Shown here in pieces: positions 15,453 through 21,806 of a stretch of 21,806 bases of DNA. The stretch's first letter is position 1; every line of letters starts with the position of its first letter. Made by a program: the position numbers and the translations under genes. This stretch comes from DTKY01 sp037440765 (GTDB lineage Bacteria > Acidobacteriota > Terriglobia > Bryobacterales > Bryobacteraceae), in NCBI GenBank assembly GCA_037440765.1, contig JBBITL010000073.1:1-21806 (forward strand), read 5' to 3'. The notes under the pieces are model-generated. The model worked only from the letters and a program-made list of their open reading frames with translations. It had not been told where the DNA came from and ran no database searches.

Positions 15453-16478
15453 ATGGGCGAGAGTACTCGGCGCCAGTTTCTGGGGGCTACGCTGGTTTCG
15501 ACCGCGTCGTTGCAGGCTTGCAGCAGTAGCGCCTCAGGCCAGCCGGTCCTGACCATGAAGCGCAAGGACTTCCGGCCCGCCTACCTGCGGCTGGAGGAGA
15601 CCGGGGAACTGGCCAGGCGCGCCAATGAGCTCTACTCCATCTATCGCAGTTGCAGCCTGTGCCCCCGGCAGTGCGGGGCAAACCGCGCCAAGGGCGAGAT
15701 GGGGGTATGCTCGTCAACGTCGCGCGCCAAGGTCTCCTCGGCGCACCCGCACTTCGGCGAGGAGAGGCCCTTGGTGGGGCGCGGCGGGTCGGGCACCATC
15801 TTCTTCAGCAACTGCAACCTGCTTTGCGTGTTCTGCCAGAACTGGGAGATCAATCACCGCGGCGACGGCTCCTTCGCCAGCGACGAAGCCATCGGCCGCC
15901 TGATGACCGACCTCCAGGGACTCGGCTGCCACAACATCAACTTCGTCACTCCCACGCACATTCTGCCCAACATCATCGGCGGGCTGCGCGCGGCCGTCCG
16001 GCGCGGCCTGCGGGTGCCGCTCGTTTACAACTGCGGCGGGTACGAACGGGTGGAGATAATCAGGCTGCTCGACGGCATTGTCGACATCTACCTGCCGGAC
16101 TACAAGTACACGGACGGCGCCATGTCGGCGAAGTACTCACAAGGCGCGAGCGATTATCCGGAGCGGGCGGCTGAATCCATCACGGAGATGCACAGGCAGG
16201 TGGGTGAACTGGTAACGGACGAAAACGGCGTCGCGCTGCGCGGGCTGATGATCCGCCACCTGGTGCTGCCCGGCAACATCTCGGGAACCGACAAGTTCGT
16301 GCGCTTCGTAGCCGAGAAGCTGACTCCCTCCACTTACGTGAACATCATGGCGCAGTACCGGCCGGAGCATAAGGCGCCGGGCATCCCCGAACTATCGCGC
16401 CGCATCACCTCGGCCGAGTACCAGCAGGCGGCCCGCTGGGCCCGGGAGGCGGGTCTCACACGGCTGGACCGGGGATAA
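15453..16478 (+). CDS. PflX-like radical SAM protein with Tat/lipoprotein-like N-terminus
   Basis: A 341-residue protein of the COG1313 (PflX) radical SAM group. The N-terminus reads STRRQFLGATLVS, a twin-arginine motif, followed by SLQACSSS with Cys23 in a lipobox-like position; Gln at -2 is unusual for a lipobox. A Cys cluster C-x2-C-x3-C...C (Cys67, 70, 74, 86) precedes HPHFGEERPLVG. The radical SAM CxxxCxxC motif follows (Cys121, 125, 128 in CNLLCVFC, then QNWEI). The remainder (FVTPTHILPNI, YNCGGYERVE, DIYLPDYKY, RHLVLPGN) matches PflX. Function in the family is unknown; the pyruvate formate-lyase activase label comes from similarity only. ATG 15453 with GAGG upstream; TTG 15441 is less likely. 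It follows fabG closely and overlaps the glycosyltransferase gene end by 23 bases. Confidence 0.87.
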   Translation: MGESTRRQFLGATLVSTASLQACSSSASGQPVLTMKRKDFRPAYLRLEETGELARRANELYSIYRSCSLCPRQCGANRAKGEMGVCSSTSRAKVSSAHPHFGEERPLVGRGGSGTIFFSNCNLLCVFCQNWEINHRGDGSFASDEAIGRLMTDLQGLGCHNINFVTPTHILPNIIGGLRAAVRRGLRVPLVYNCGGYERVEIIRLLDGIVDIYLPDYKYTDGAMSAKYSQGASDYPERAAESITEMHRQVGELVTDENGVALRGLMIRHLVLPGNISGTDKFVRFVAEKLTPSTYVNIMAQYRPEHKAPGIPELSRRITSAEYQQAARWAREAGLTRLDRG

Positions 16479-17706
16479 GCCGGTCGACCGCCGCGACGGT
16501 TTTTTCGAGCACGGCCCGCGGGTCGGGGTGATCCACTCGAACGATTTCTATCGGGCCGGGACCGGTGGGGGTCCATCTGGCCAGCATGCGCGGCGAGGGG
16601 AAACCGGCGAACACACTGACCAGCGGCACGCCGCAGGCGGCCGCCGCGTGCTGCCCCGCCGAGTCGTAGCCGACGTAGAGGCGGCTGCGCGCGATCCTGG
16701 CGGCCAGCGCGGCGAAGCCGCCGCGCCATATCCGTATGCGGCCCTCCGCGGCCCCGCAGCGGGCCACCGCGCTCCGCACCCGCGCCTCCTCCTCCCCGCC
16801 AGCGCCCAGATCCACAACGACGGGAAGCCCCTTGCGCGCCAGATGGCGCAGCAACTCCTCCTCGAAAGGATCGGGTACGCGTTTGGCTGGATTCTCTCCC
16901 ACCCCCAGGTTGACCACGATGACCGGCTCGGCGGGCGGATCCGGCACCGCCGCGGGCGCGATGTAAGGCGAGGCATCCCGCACCCCAAACACCTCCGCTG
17001 CCCAGCGCCGTGCCAGCAGCGCCAGCTGCTCATCGCCGCCGCCGCCGTAGGAGCGGCTTTCGAAAAAGTAGTAGTCCTCCTCGCGGCAGACGGGTACCAG
17101 GCCTAGCTGCGTGATGCGGCTGTCCGGGTCGATGACGATGCTCCCGGGAGCCCGCATCCGCTCCTCCAGGCCCGCGGCCATTGAAAGCCGCTCCCGCAGC
17201 GTGCCGCCGCGTCCGTACTCGACGGGCAGCCACGCGACGCGCCCGTCGGCCGCAAAAAGCCGGTGGTTCTTCTCGCCGCCCACCAGCAAGACCGCTGCCT
17301 GCGGAAAACGGCGCTTGACGGCGTCCAGCATCACGCTGGCGACGGCTATATCGGCCCCCAGCGTCACCCGCGAGAGCACGAACACATTGGCCACCGCTCC
17401 GGCGTCGCCCTCGAAGCGGCGCACCCGGCGGACGCGGCCGTAGCGGGCCACCAGTTCGCGCTGGTTCAGACCCGGATCAGCCAGTGCGATCGCCCGCGAG
17501 AACAGCTCCACGTAGGCCTCACACAGCCGCGGTTCGAAGCGGTCGGCCAGGCCCTCGGCCAGCACCTGGAACAACGCCCGGCTCGCGTCCAGGCGATCCG
17601 CCGCCGCGCGAGCCAGCCCGTCCAGCGCGCCGCCAGGCGCCTCCCGGCCTTGCAGGCAACCGGCAAGGATTTCACGCGCGATCAGGTCGTATGGAGGGTT
17701 TTCCAA
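16456..17706 (-). CDS. GT9-family (heptosyltransferase-like) glycosyltransferase with helical N-terminal extension
   Basis: About 416 residues. The C-terminal two thirds fit glycosyltransferase family 9 (ADP-heptose:LPS heptosyltransferase fold, GT-B). These include a Rossmann start VANVFVLSRVTLGADIAV, the second-domain start VIVVNLGVGENPAKR, and a nucleotide-sugar site region YVGYDSAGQHAAAACGVPLVSVFAG (near 344-370) with P-x-R-M after it. The first roughly 100 residues are Ala/Leu/Arg-rich helices that I do not recognise. The start is uncertain. An in-frame GTG at 17775 lies inside a terminator hairpin and is unlikely. TTG 17706 or TTG 17733 remain, with no good ribosome site. A TACAAT box (17725-17730) favours 17706. 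Such enzymes usually build cell-surface polysaccharide or LPS core; acceptor and donor are unknown. Confidence 0.75.
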   Translation of the reverse strand: MENPPYDLIAREILAGCLQGREAPGGALDGLARAAADRLDASRALFQVLAEGLADRFEPRLCEAYVELFSRAIALADPGLNQRELVARYGRVRRVRRFEGDAGAVANVFVLSRVTLGADIAVASVMLDAVKRRFPQAAVLLVGGEKNHRLFAADGRVAWLPVEYGRGGTLRERLSMAAGLEERMRAPGSIVIDPDSRITQLGLVPVCREEDYYFFESRSYGGGGDEQLALLARRWAAEVFGVRDASPYIAPAAVPDPPAEPVIVVNLGVGENPAKRVPDPFEEELLRHLARKGLPVVVDLGAGGEEEARVRSAVARCGAAEGRIRIWRGGFAALAARIARSRLYVGYDSAGQHAAAACGVPLVSVFAGFPSPRMLARWTPTGPGPIEIVRVDHPDPRAVLEKTVAAVDRLIPGPAV

Positions 17707-17724
17707 GGCGGTCTGCGAATCCCG

Positions 17725-17730
17725 ATTGTA
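17725..17730 (-). promoter_or_regulatory. Candidate -10 box for the GT9-family gene
   Basis: The minus strand reads TACAAT, one mismatch from consensus, between the terminator T-tract and the glycosyltransferase coding region. No clear -35 is found 16-18 bases upstream; that area is the T-tract itself. Transcription would begin near 17718. Confidence 0.35.
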
Positions 17731-17742
17731 CAAGCCCGGGTG

Positions 17743-17790
17743 AAAAAAAGTAAGGGCTTGCCGGCCCCGCAGCACGGAGCCGGCAAGCCC
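17743..17790 (-). terminator. Rho-independent terminator on the minus strand with no clear gene in front
   Basis: A perfect 12-bp inverted repeat, GGGCTTGCCGGC (17754-17765) and GCCGGCAAGCCC (17779-17790), encloses a 13-base loop. Read on the minus strand it is followed by TTAC and seven T (plus positions 17743-17749), the classic intrinsic terminator layout. On the plus strand no T-run follows. No recognisable minus-strand gene lies between this and the sensor kinase gene on the right, so the transcript it ends is unknown. It would insulate the glycosyltransferase gene from upstream transcription. Confidence 0.78.
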
Positions 17791-17794
17791 AGGC

Positions 17795-17812
17795 GCCGGC
17801 GGTCACGCCGGC
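17795..17812. repeat. Second short hairpin next to the terminator
   Basis: GCCGGCG and CGCCGGC form a perfect 7-bp inverted repeat around a GTCA loop, four bases from the terminator stem. It could fold in a transcript of either strand. A GGAGGAG ribosome-site-like run follows on the plus strand at 17814-17820, but only very short open frames come after it. Confidence 0.6.
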
Positions 17813-18004
17813 AGGAGGAGTGAATCTCAAGGATCTATGATGACGAAACCAGCCTAACAGACCAATCATCGTCAAAAGACACTATCTTTTGAGACTGGGC
17901 GCTATCTTTCGGCCCATCCCCCCGTACTAAAGTACCGTGCGCCGGGGCATGCCCTCTTGTATATTCTGGGTAGGGCCGAACCGGCCGCCCAAATCCGGCC
18001 AGAT
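17813..18004. promoter_or_regulatory. Intergenic region upstream of the sensor kinase: inverted and direct repeats plus likely promoter
   Basis: No gene is recognised here. Four ordered elements are visible. An 8-bp inverted repeat TCAAAAGA/TCTTTTGA lies at 17872-17892. A direct repeat CTATCTTT occurs at 17882-17889 and 17902-17909, exactly 20 bases apart. A palindrome GTACTAAAGTAC is at 17924-17935. A palindrome GGGCATGCCC is at 17945-17954. TATATT (17960-17965) is a plausible -10 for the kinase gene; the inferred start near 17972 would put the GTAC palindrome centre at about -42, the usual position of an activator site overlapping a poor -35. A minimal open frame (ATGATGACG...TAA, 17837-17857) with AAGGAT ahead is too short to call. 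Confidence 0.5.
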
Positions 18005-19426
18005 ATGTTGCTAGACACTTTGTTGGCCGCCGACTCCCGGTCCGACCGGACCGCCGTGCTGGCGGCGCTGGCATTCCTGATCGCGTCGATCGCACTGCTG
18101 GACCTCAGCGAGGTGGGCCGCGGGTTTTCGCTGGGGTTTCTATATCTGCTCCCCATCCTGGTCGGGGCTCTGTTTCTCCCGCGCCTCCAGATCCTTGGCG
18201 TGGCGGTGTTGTGCACTGTGTTGCGTGAGGTGCTTGGCCCGTTTGATCCCGGGCAGGGGTTGGCGCTCAGAAGCGGTCTGGGGCTGCTGGCGTTCGCGGG
18301 GTCCGGACTGTTCGTCGGCGAACTCGCCGAGCGCCGCCGGCGCCGGCTGGAGCAGCAGAGGCAACTGGAGGAACAGGCCACCCTGCGCGAAACGGCGGAG
18401 CAGCAGTTGCGGGCGCTGATTGAGACCAGTCCCGCCGCTATCCTAACAATGGATATGGAGGGCAGCATACGCCTGGCCAATCAGGCCGCCCATGACATGC
18501 TGGGCGTGGAGCAGGACGCTTTGAGCGGCGAGCCCATCAGCCGCTTCCTGCCCCTGCTTGCCGGCGTGCCGCCTCCGGACGGCACGGGCCGTATCTTCCG
18601 GACGGCGCTGGAGTGCAAGGGACGCCGGGCCCAAGGCGAGGTCTTCCCGGCCCACGTGTGGCTCTCCAGCTACTCGACCGTCTCCGGCCCCATGCTGGCG
18701 GCCATCGTTCTGGACGCCTCCGAGGAACTGCGCGACCGGGAAGCGCTGGGCTTTGACCGCCTGATGCAGAGCTCCCGTGTGCTGATCCGGGCCGTCTCGC
18801 ACGAGATCCGGAACATCTGCGCGGCTATTGCGGTCGTCCACGCCAACCTGCGGCGCGTGCCGGGCATCGAGCAGTACGAGGATTTCCAGGCTCTCGGGAC
18901 TCTGGTGGAGGGGCTGGGGCAGCTTGTCTCCTCCGAACTGCGCACGGCCTCGCAGAACAGCCCCGCCGGCATCGACCTCAAGGAACTGATCGAGGAGTTT
19001 CGCATTATCGTGGAACCGTCCTTTGCAGAGGAGGACGCCACCCTGGAGTGGGGCATCCCCGACCAACTGCCGCCCGTCTCCGCCGACCGGCACCGTCTGT
19101 TGCACATCTGGATGAATCTCGCCGCCAACAGCCTGCGGGCGCTCCGCAGCGTGGAGTCCAGGCGCCTGGCCGTCACCGCCTCCGTTGAGGAGGACCGCGT
19201 CGTGCTTCGCTTCACCGACACGGGTCCGGGAGTCGCTCATCCGGAGCTGCTGTTTCAGCCGTTCCGGCAGTCCTCCGACGGAACGGGACTGGGGCTGTAC
19301 CTCTCGCGCGCCCTGGCGCGCTCCTTCGCCGGGGAACTCCGGTACGAGCCAGTGCCCGCCGGCTCGTGTTTCGCCGTGGAACTGCCCGCCGTGACGGAAG
19401 ACGGCGCGGCCTCGGGGGCCGAATGA
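18005..19426 (+). CDS. Membrane-bound PAS sensor histidine kinase
   Basis: A 473-residue kinase from ATG 18005 (the frame is open to a TTG at 17957, which overlaps the -10 box). About four membrane helices fill residues 17-107 (near 17-33, 43-58, 61-77 and 89-107), with short loops and no large periplasmic sensor. A coiled Arg/Gln-rich linker (108-135) and a PAS-like domain (about 135-240, IETSPAAILTMDMEGSIRLAN) follow. The H-box is SHEIRN with His266 as the phospho-acceptor; the usual Pro after Asn is Ile. The ATPase domain has the N-box MNLAANSLRAL (Asn375), DTGPG (405-409) and GTGLGL (426-431). The stimulus is unknown. It overlaps the response regulator start by four bases (ATGA), so the two form a coupled pair. 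Confidence 0.9.
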   Translation: MLLDTLLAADSRSDRTAVLAALAFLIASIALLDLSEVGRGFSLGFLYLLPILVGALFLPRLQILGVAVLCTVLREVLGPFDPGQGLALRSGLGLLAFAGSGLFVGELAERRRRRLEQQRQLEEQATLRETAEQQLRALIETSPAAILTMDMEGSIRLANQAAHDMLGVEQDALSGEPISRFLPLLAGVPPPDGTGRIFRTALECKGRRAQGEVFPAHVWLSSYSTVSGPMLAAIVLDASEELRDREALGFDRLMQSSRVLIRAVSHEIRNICAAIAVVHANLRRVPGIEQYEDFQALGTLVEGLGQLVSSELRTASQNSPAGIDLKELIEEFRIIVEPSFAEEDATLEWGIPDQLPPVSADRHRLLHIWMNLAANSLRALRSVESRRLAVTASVEEDRVVLRFTDTGPGVAHPELLFQPFRQSSDGTGLGLYLSRALARSFAGELRYEPVPAGSCFAVELPAVTEDGAASGAE

Positions 19427-20079
19427 ACCAGCCTACGCCCGGCAAGATCCGCCTGCTGCTGGTGGACGACCATGCTCTGTTTCGCGAGGGGCTGGCCAGG
19501 CTGCTCGCCTCCGAGCCGGACTTCGATCTGGCAGTGCCCTGCTCCACCGCCGACGAGGCGCTGCGCGTGCTGGAGACCACTCAGGTCGACGTAATCCTGC
19601 TGGACTTTGATCTCGGCAACGAGACGGCGAGCCGGTTCCTGACGCTGGTCACGCAGCGGGGATTCCAGGGCCGGGTTCTCGTGGTCACCGCCGGTCTGGG
19701 GGACGGGGAGGTGACGGGCCTGCTTCGCCTCGGCGTCACCGGCATTTTCCTGAAACACAACCCCCCCGGTCTGCTGGCCAAGGCTATCCGAAAGGTCATG
19801 GACGGTGAAGTCTGGTTCGACCAGCGCTATCTCAAGGTGCTCCTGCAAGAGAGCCGCTCCGCCGCGCAGGAGAGCCGCGCGCGCCGGCTCAGCGAACGCG
19901 AGACCGAGGTCCTGCGCTTCGTGTTCCAGGGCCTGGCGAACAAGGAGATCGCCGTCAGGCTGAGGGTCAGCGAGAGCAGCGTGAAGGCCACCTTGCAGCA
20001 GCTTTTCTTCAAGACCGGAGTCCGCACACGCAGCCAACTGGTGCGCGTGGCTCTGGAGCAGTACAAGGATTATCTGTAG
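19423..20079 (+). CDS. NarL/FixJ-type response regulator
   Basis: A 218-residue regulator. The receiver domain (residues 8-125) has the acidic pair Asp15/Asp16, the phosphorylation site Asp61 (ILLDFDLG), Thr89 and Lys111 in their standard places. A linker leads to a LuxR-type helix-turn-helix (about 156-213): LSERETEVLRFVFQGLANKEIAVRL is the scaffold, SESSVKATLQQLFFKTGVRTRSQLV the recognition part. The Asp61 region reads FDLGN rather than the common DLxMP. The ATG at 19423 overlaps the kinase TGA. It is presumably phosphorylated by that kinase and binds DNA as a dimer; the palindrome upstream of the operon is a candidate site, which would mean autoregulation. The gene converges on mtnP with 21 bases between stops. 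Confidence 0.93.
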   Translation: MNQPTPGKIRLLLVDDHALFREGLARLLASEPDFDLAVPCSTADEALRVLETTQVDVILLDFDLGNETASRFLTLVTQRGFQGRVLVVTAGLGDGEVTGLLRLGVTGIFLKHNPPGLLAKAIRKVMDGEVWFDQRYLKVLLQESRSAAQESRARRLSERETEVLRFVFQGLANKEIAVRLRVSESSVKATLQQLFFKTGVRTRSQLVRVALEQYKDYL

Positions 20080-20100
20080 AGGCACGCCGCCGGCGCGCTT

Positions 20101-20958
20101 CTACAGGTACTTGCCGGCCAGCAGAGACAGCTTCTTCTTCGCCGCCTCGGGGATCGCCCTCCGGTCGGTGAGTATGGCGCCCGCCAGGGCCGAACCGCAC
20201 CGGCACTCGCGCACCGCGGGCATGGAGGCCACCGCTCCCGCCACCACGCGCGCCGCATTCTCCGCGTTCGTGGCCAGGGTCGCGACAATCTGATCCACGG
20301 TGACGGCGTCGTGGAGCGGATGCCAGCAGTCGTAGTCGGTCACCATGGCCACGGTGACGTAACACATCTCGGCCTCCCGCGCCAGCTTGGCTTCCTGGAG
20401 ATTGGTCATCCCGATGACGTCCATGCCCCAGCTCCGGTAAATGACGGATTCGGCCAGCGTGGAGAAAGCCGGCCCCTCCATGCAGAGGTAGGTTCCTCCC
20501 TTCTTCGCGCTCACCCCCGCCGCCACACACGCCGCGTGGACCGTATCGGCCAACTGCGGGCAGATCGGGTGCGAGAAGCTGATGTGCGCCACCAGGCCTT
20601 CACCGAAGAAGGTCGACACCCGGCCCCGGGTTCGGTCAAAAAACTGGTCCGGCAGCACGAAGTCCAGCGGCCGGTGCTCCTCCTTGAGCGACCCGACCGC
20701 GCTCAGCGAGATGATCCGCTCCACGCCGAGCGATTTCATCCCATATATGTTGGCCCGGAAGTTCAGCTCCGACGGCGAGATCCGGTGGCCCCGCCCGTGG
20801 CGCGCCAGAAACGCGACCTGCTTGCCGGCCAGGCTGCCGACCACGAAATTGTCAGAGGGGCTCCCCCACGGTGTCTCGACTGAGACCTCCTGGTGCGCTT
20901 CGAATCCGGGCATGGAATATAGTCCGCTGCCGCCGATGACTCCGATTGTCGCTTTCAA
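20101..20958 (-). CDS. mtnP: S-methyl-5'-thioadenosine phosphorylase
   Basis: A 285-residue cytoplasmic enzyme that splits methylthioadenosine with phosphate into adenine and methylthioribose-1-phosphate, the first step of methionine salvage. Evidence: phosphate-binding GGSGLY (9-14) and RHGRGH (53-58), NFRANIYGMKSLGVERIIS (67-85), EGPAFSTLAES (161-171), GMTNLQEAKLAREAEM (183-198) and TDYDCWH (207-213). The Asp pair in TDYDCW marks MTA phosphorylases and separates them from purine nucleoside phosphorylases (Asn there). It starts at TTG 20958, with GGAGA eight bases upstream; no ATG or GTG lies before the conserved MKATIGVIGG start. It begins 22 bases after the oxidoreductase stop, so the two may be co-transcribed. 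Confidence 0.94.
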   Translation of the reverse strand: MKATIGVIGGSGLYSMPGFEAHQEVSVETPWGSPSDNFVVGSLAGKQVAFLARHGRGHRISPSELNFRANIYGMKSLGVERIISLSAVGSLKEEHRPLDFVLPDQFFDRTRGRVSTFFGEGLVAHISFSHPICPQLADTVHAACVAAGVSAKKGGTYLCMEGPAFSTLAESVIYRSWGMDVIGMTNLQEAKLAREAEMCYVTVAMVTDYDCWHPLHDAVTVDQIVATLATNAENAARVVAGAVASMPAVRECRCGSALAGAILTDRRAIPEAAKKKLSLLAGKYL

Positions 20959-20980
20959 CGCTGTTCTCCAGAGGTTTGTG

Positions 20981-21806
20981 TTAGAGGATTTCTTCGCGGG
21001 CAGCGTCCCAGCGCACGGTGCGCCCCAACCGGTAGCTCTCCACCGCCATGCAGCAGGCTACCGATACACGGTAGCCGAGTTCCACCGGGCAGTTGGGCGT
21101 CTTGCCCGTCCGTATGCATTCCAGGAAGTCGTGCATGTGGGCGTTGGGACGGGTCCGGTCCTGGCTGAGCGACTCGACGCCGCCAGGCCGGTTGACCTTC
21201 TGGGGAGTGTACCGGATCTGCTGCCCCCTTGAGATGGTCCCGTCGGTGCCGAGCACCTCCTCGGAGGCGCCGAGATGATTGTTGCCGAGGCCGGAATCCC
21301 AGCTGAACAGTATCTCCTCGCCGTGCTCCATCGCCACGCTCATGGTGTCCGGCACCTCGCGTCCATCCTGCCAGAGGTGCACCCCGCCCAGCATGTTCAC
21401 CGCCAGCGGGATCTGTAGACCCAGCGCCTTGTACCAGAAAGCCAACTGCTGAGACATGTTCTCGAAGACGCTCCCGCCGGAGTAGTCCCAGTAGAGCCGC
21501 CAGTTCGCGTAGCGGTCCGCGTCGAAGCCGCGACGCGGGGCCGGCCCCAGGAAAGCCTCCCAGCCGACAGTCTCCGGCGTCAGGTCCGGATACAGCGGGC
21601 GGCGTCCCTGCGGCTTGCCGCGCGGCGAGTTCCGGTACAGATGGGCGTGTATGGCAGTGATCTTCCCCATGCCACCCGACTTCAGGACTCGCTCCGCTCC
21701 GGCCAGAAGCCCGGAGCTGCACAACTGGTGGCCGACCTGGACTGCCAACTGCGGCGCCCGCGCGGAGGCCGCGCGCACTTGCCTGGCCTGGTCCACGGTG
21801 AACGCC
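20981..21806 (-). CDS. Gfo/Idh/MocA family oxidoreductase, C-terminal part (5' end outside window)
   Basis: The frame is open from the right edge (in frame from 21805) to a TAA at 20981, giving 274 residues plus the missing N-terminal Rossmann domain. What remains begins AFTVDQARQVRAAS...AVQVGHQ, the end of the nucleotide-binding domain and the crossover region. The C-terminal substrate domain follows (RNSPRGKPQGRRPLYPDLTPETVGWEAFLGPAP, NWRLYWDYSGGSVFENMSQQL, DSGLGNNHLGASEEVLGTDGTIS, HMHDFLECIRTGKTPNCPVELGYRVSV). This style is typical of oxidoreductases from Acidobacteriota and Planctomycetota that act on sugars or cyclitols, often with Tat signals; the start cannot be seen, so export is unknown. 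The substrate cannot be assigned. Confidence 0.88.
   Translation of the reverse strand, partial: AFTVDQARQVRAASARAPQLAVQVGHQLCSSGLLAGAERVLKSGGMGKITAIHAHLYRNSPRGKPQGRRPLYPDLTPETVGWEAFLGPAPRRGFDADRYANWRLYWDYSGGSVFENMSQQLAFWYKALGLQIPLAVNMLGGVHLWQDGREVPDTMSVAMEHGEEILFSWDSGLGNNHLGASEEVLGTDGTISRGQQIRYTPQKVNRPGGVESLSQDRTRPNAHMHDFLECIRTGKTPNCPVELGYRVSVACCMAVESYRLGRTVRWDAAREEIL

Noticed and set aside
15453..16478. Could the radical SAM protein be the anaerobic sulfatase-maturating enzyme for the sulfatase at 7367?
   Set aside because: It lacks the C-terminal SPASM-type Cys clusters of that enzyme and matches the PflX pattern with its N-terminal Cys cluster instead; the genes are also 6 kb apart in different operons.
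17707..17775. GTG at 17775 as the glycosyltransferase start
   Set aside because: It sits in the loop of the minus-strand terminator, and translation of the stem and T-tract would be required. A start downstream of the T-tract is more sensible.
17814..17857. Tiny open frames after GGAGGAG (GTG 17820, ATG 17837) as a leader peptide
   Set aside because: They encode only about six residues each, and no regulated gene follows on the plus strand close enough to suggest attenuation.
1..21806. CRISPR arrays, insertion sequences, integrases, toxin-antitoxin pairs
   Set aside because: I saw no regularly spaced repeats, transposase or integrase motifs, or small paired genes; the window looks like core chromosome.

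Overview
The window is a GC-rich bacterial chromosomal segment. It is densely packed with coding sequence in short operons and shows no plasmid, phage, insertion sequence or CRISPR signature. The gene families fit an Acidobacteriota (Bryobacter/Solibacter-like) genome: a Cys-type sulfatase carrying HEAT repeats, an exported DinB-like protein, a GldA/F/G-like ABC operon with a DUF4340 protein, a Tat-tagged radical SAM protein of the PflX type, and a FabI-type enoyl reductase. That assignment is inference from gene content and style, not a marker-gene result. A run of exactly ten N inside one gene shows that the sequence is a scaffolded draft, possibly a metagenome bin.

Left part (1-6707): the C-terminal end of a GH3 beta-glucosidase runs in from the left edge. 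Next comes a divergent pair, hpt (purine salvage, minus) and rsfS (ribosome silencing, plus), separated by only 27 bases. A four-gene minus-strand operon (5860 back to 1395) encodes an ABC ATPase, an ABC-2 permease, a GldG-like protein and a DUF4340 membrane-anchored protein. The genes are spaced by -4, 3 and 3 bases, and a good sigma-70 promoter lies upstream (5909-5938). fabI (minus) follows.

Middle (6782-13164): a plus-strand operon of five genes encodes an exported SAM-methyltransferase fold protein (broken by the N gap), a Tat-exported sulfatase with C-terminal HEAT repeats, an exported DinB-like helical protein, and a NatA/NatB-like ABC exporter pair. Three of its four junctions are overlapping stop/start codons. 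It converges on a uridine kinase gene. A pterin-4a-carbinolamine dehydratase gene and a tRNA-His gene (minus) follow.

Right part (13199-21806): a UbiD-family decarboxylase (minus) is divergent from fabG, which is followed by the Tat-tagged PflX-like radical SAM gene. That gene overlaps tail to tail with a GT9-family glycosyltransferase gene. A roughly 300-base intergenic region then carries a rho-independent terminator with no obvious gene in front of it, several inverted repeats, a direct repeat and a likely promoter. Downstream lies a translationally coupled sensor kinase / NarL-type response regulator pair. The window ends with mtnP (methylthioadenosine phosphorylase) behind a Gfo/Idh/MocA oxidoreductase that runs off the right edge.

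Most genes are housekeeping: fatty-acid synthesis, nucleotide salvage, ribosome control and pterin recycling. The parts that deserve attention are the two ABC operons, the exported enzyme set at 6782-12048, the secreted-looking radical SAM protein, and the regulatory region in front of the two-component system.
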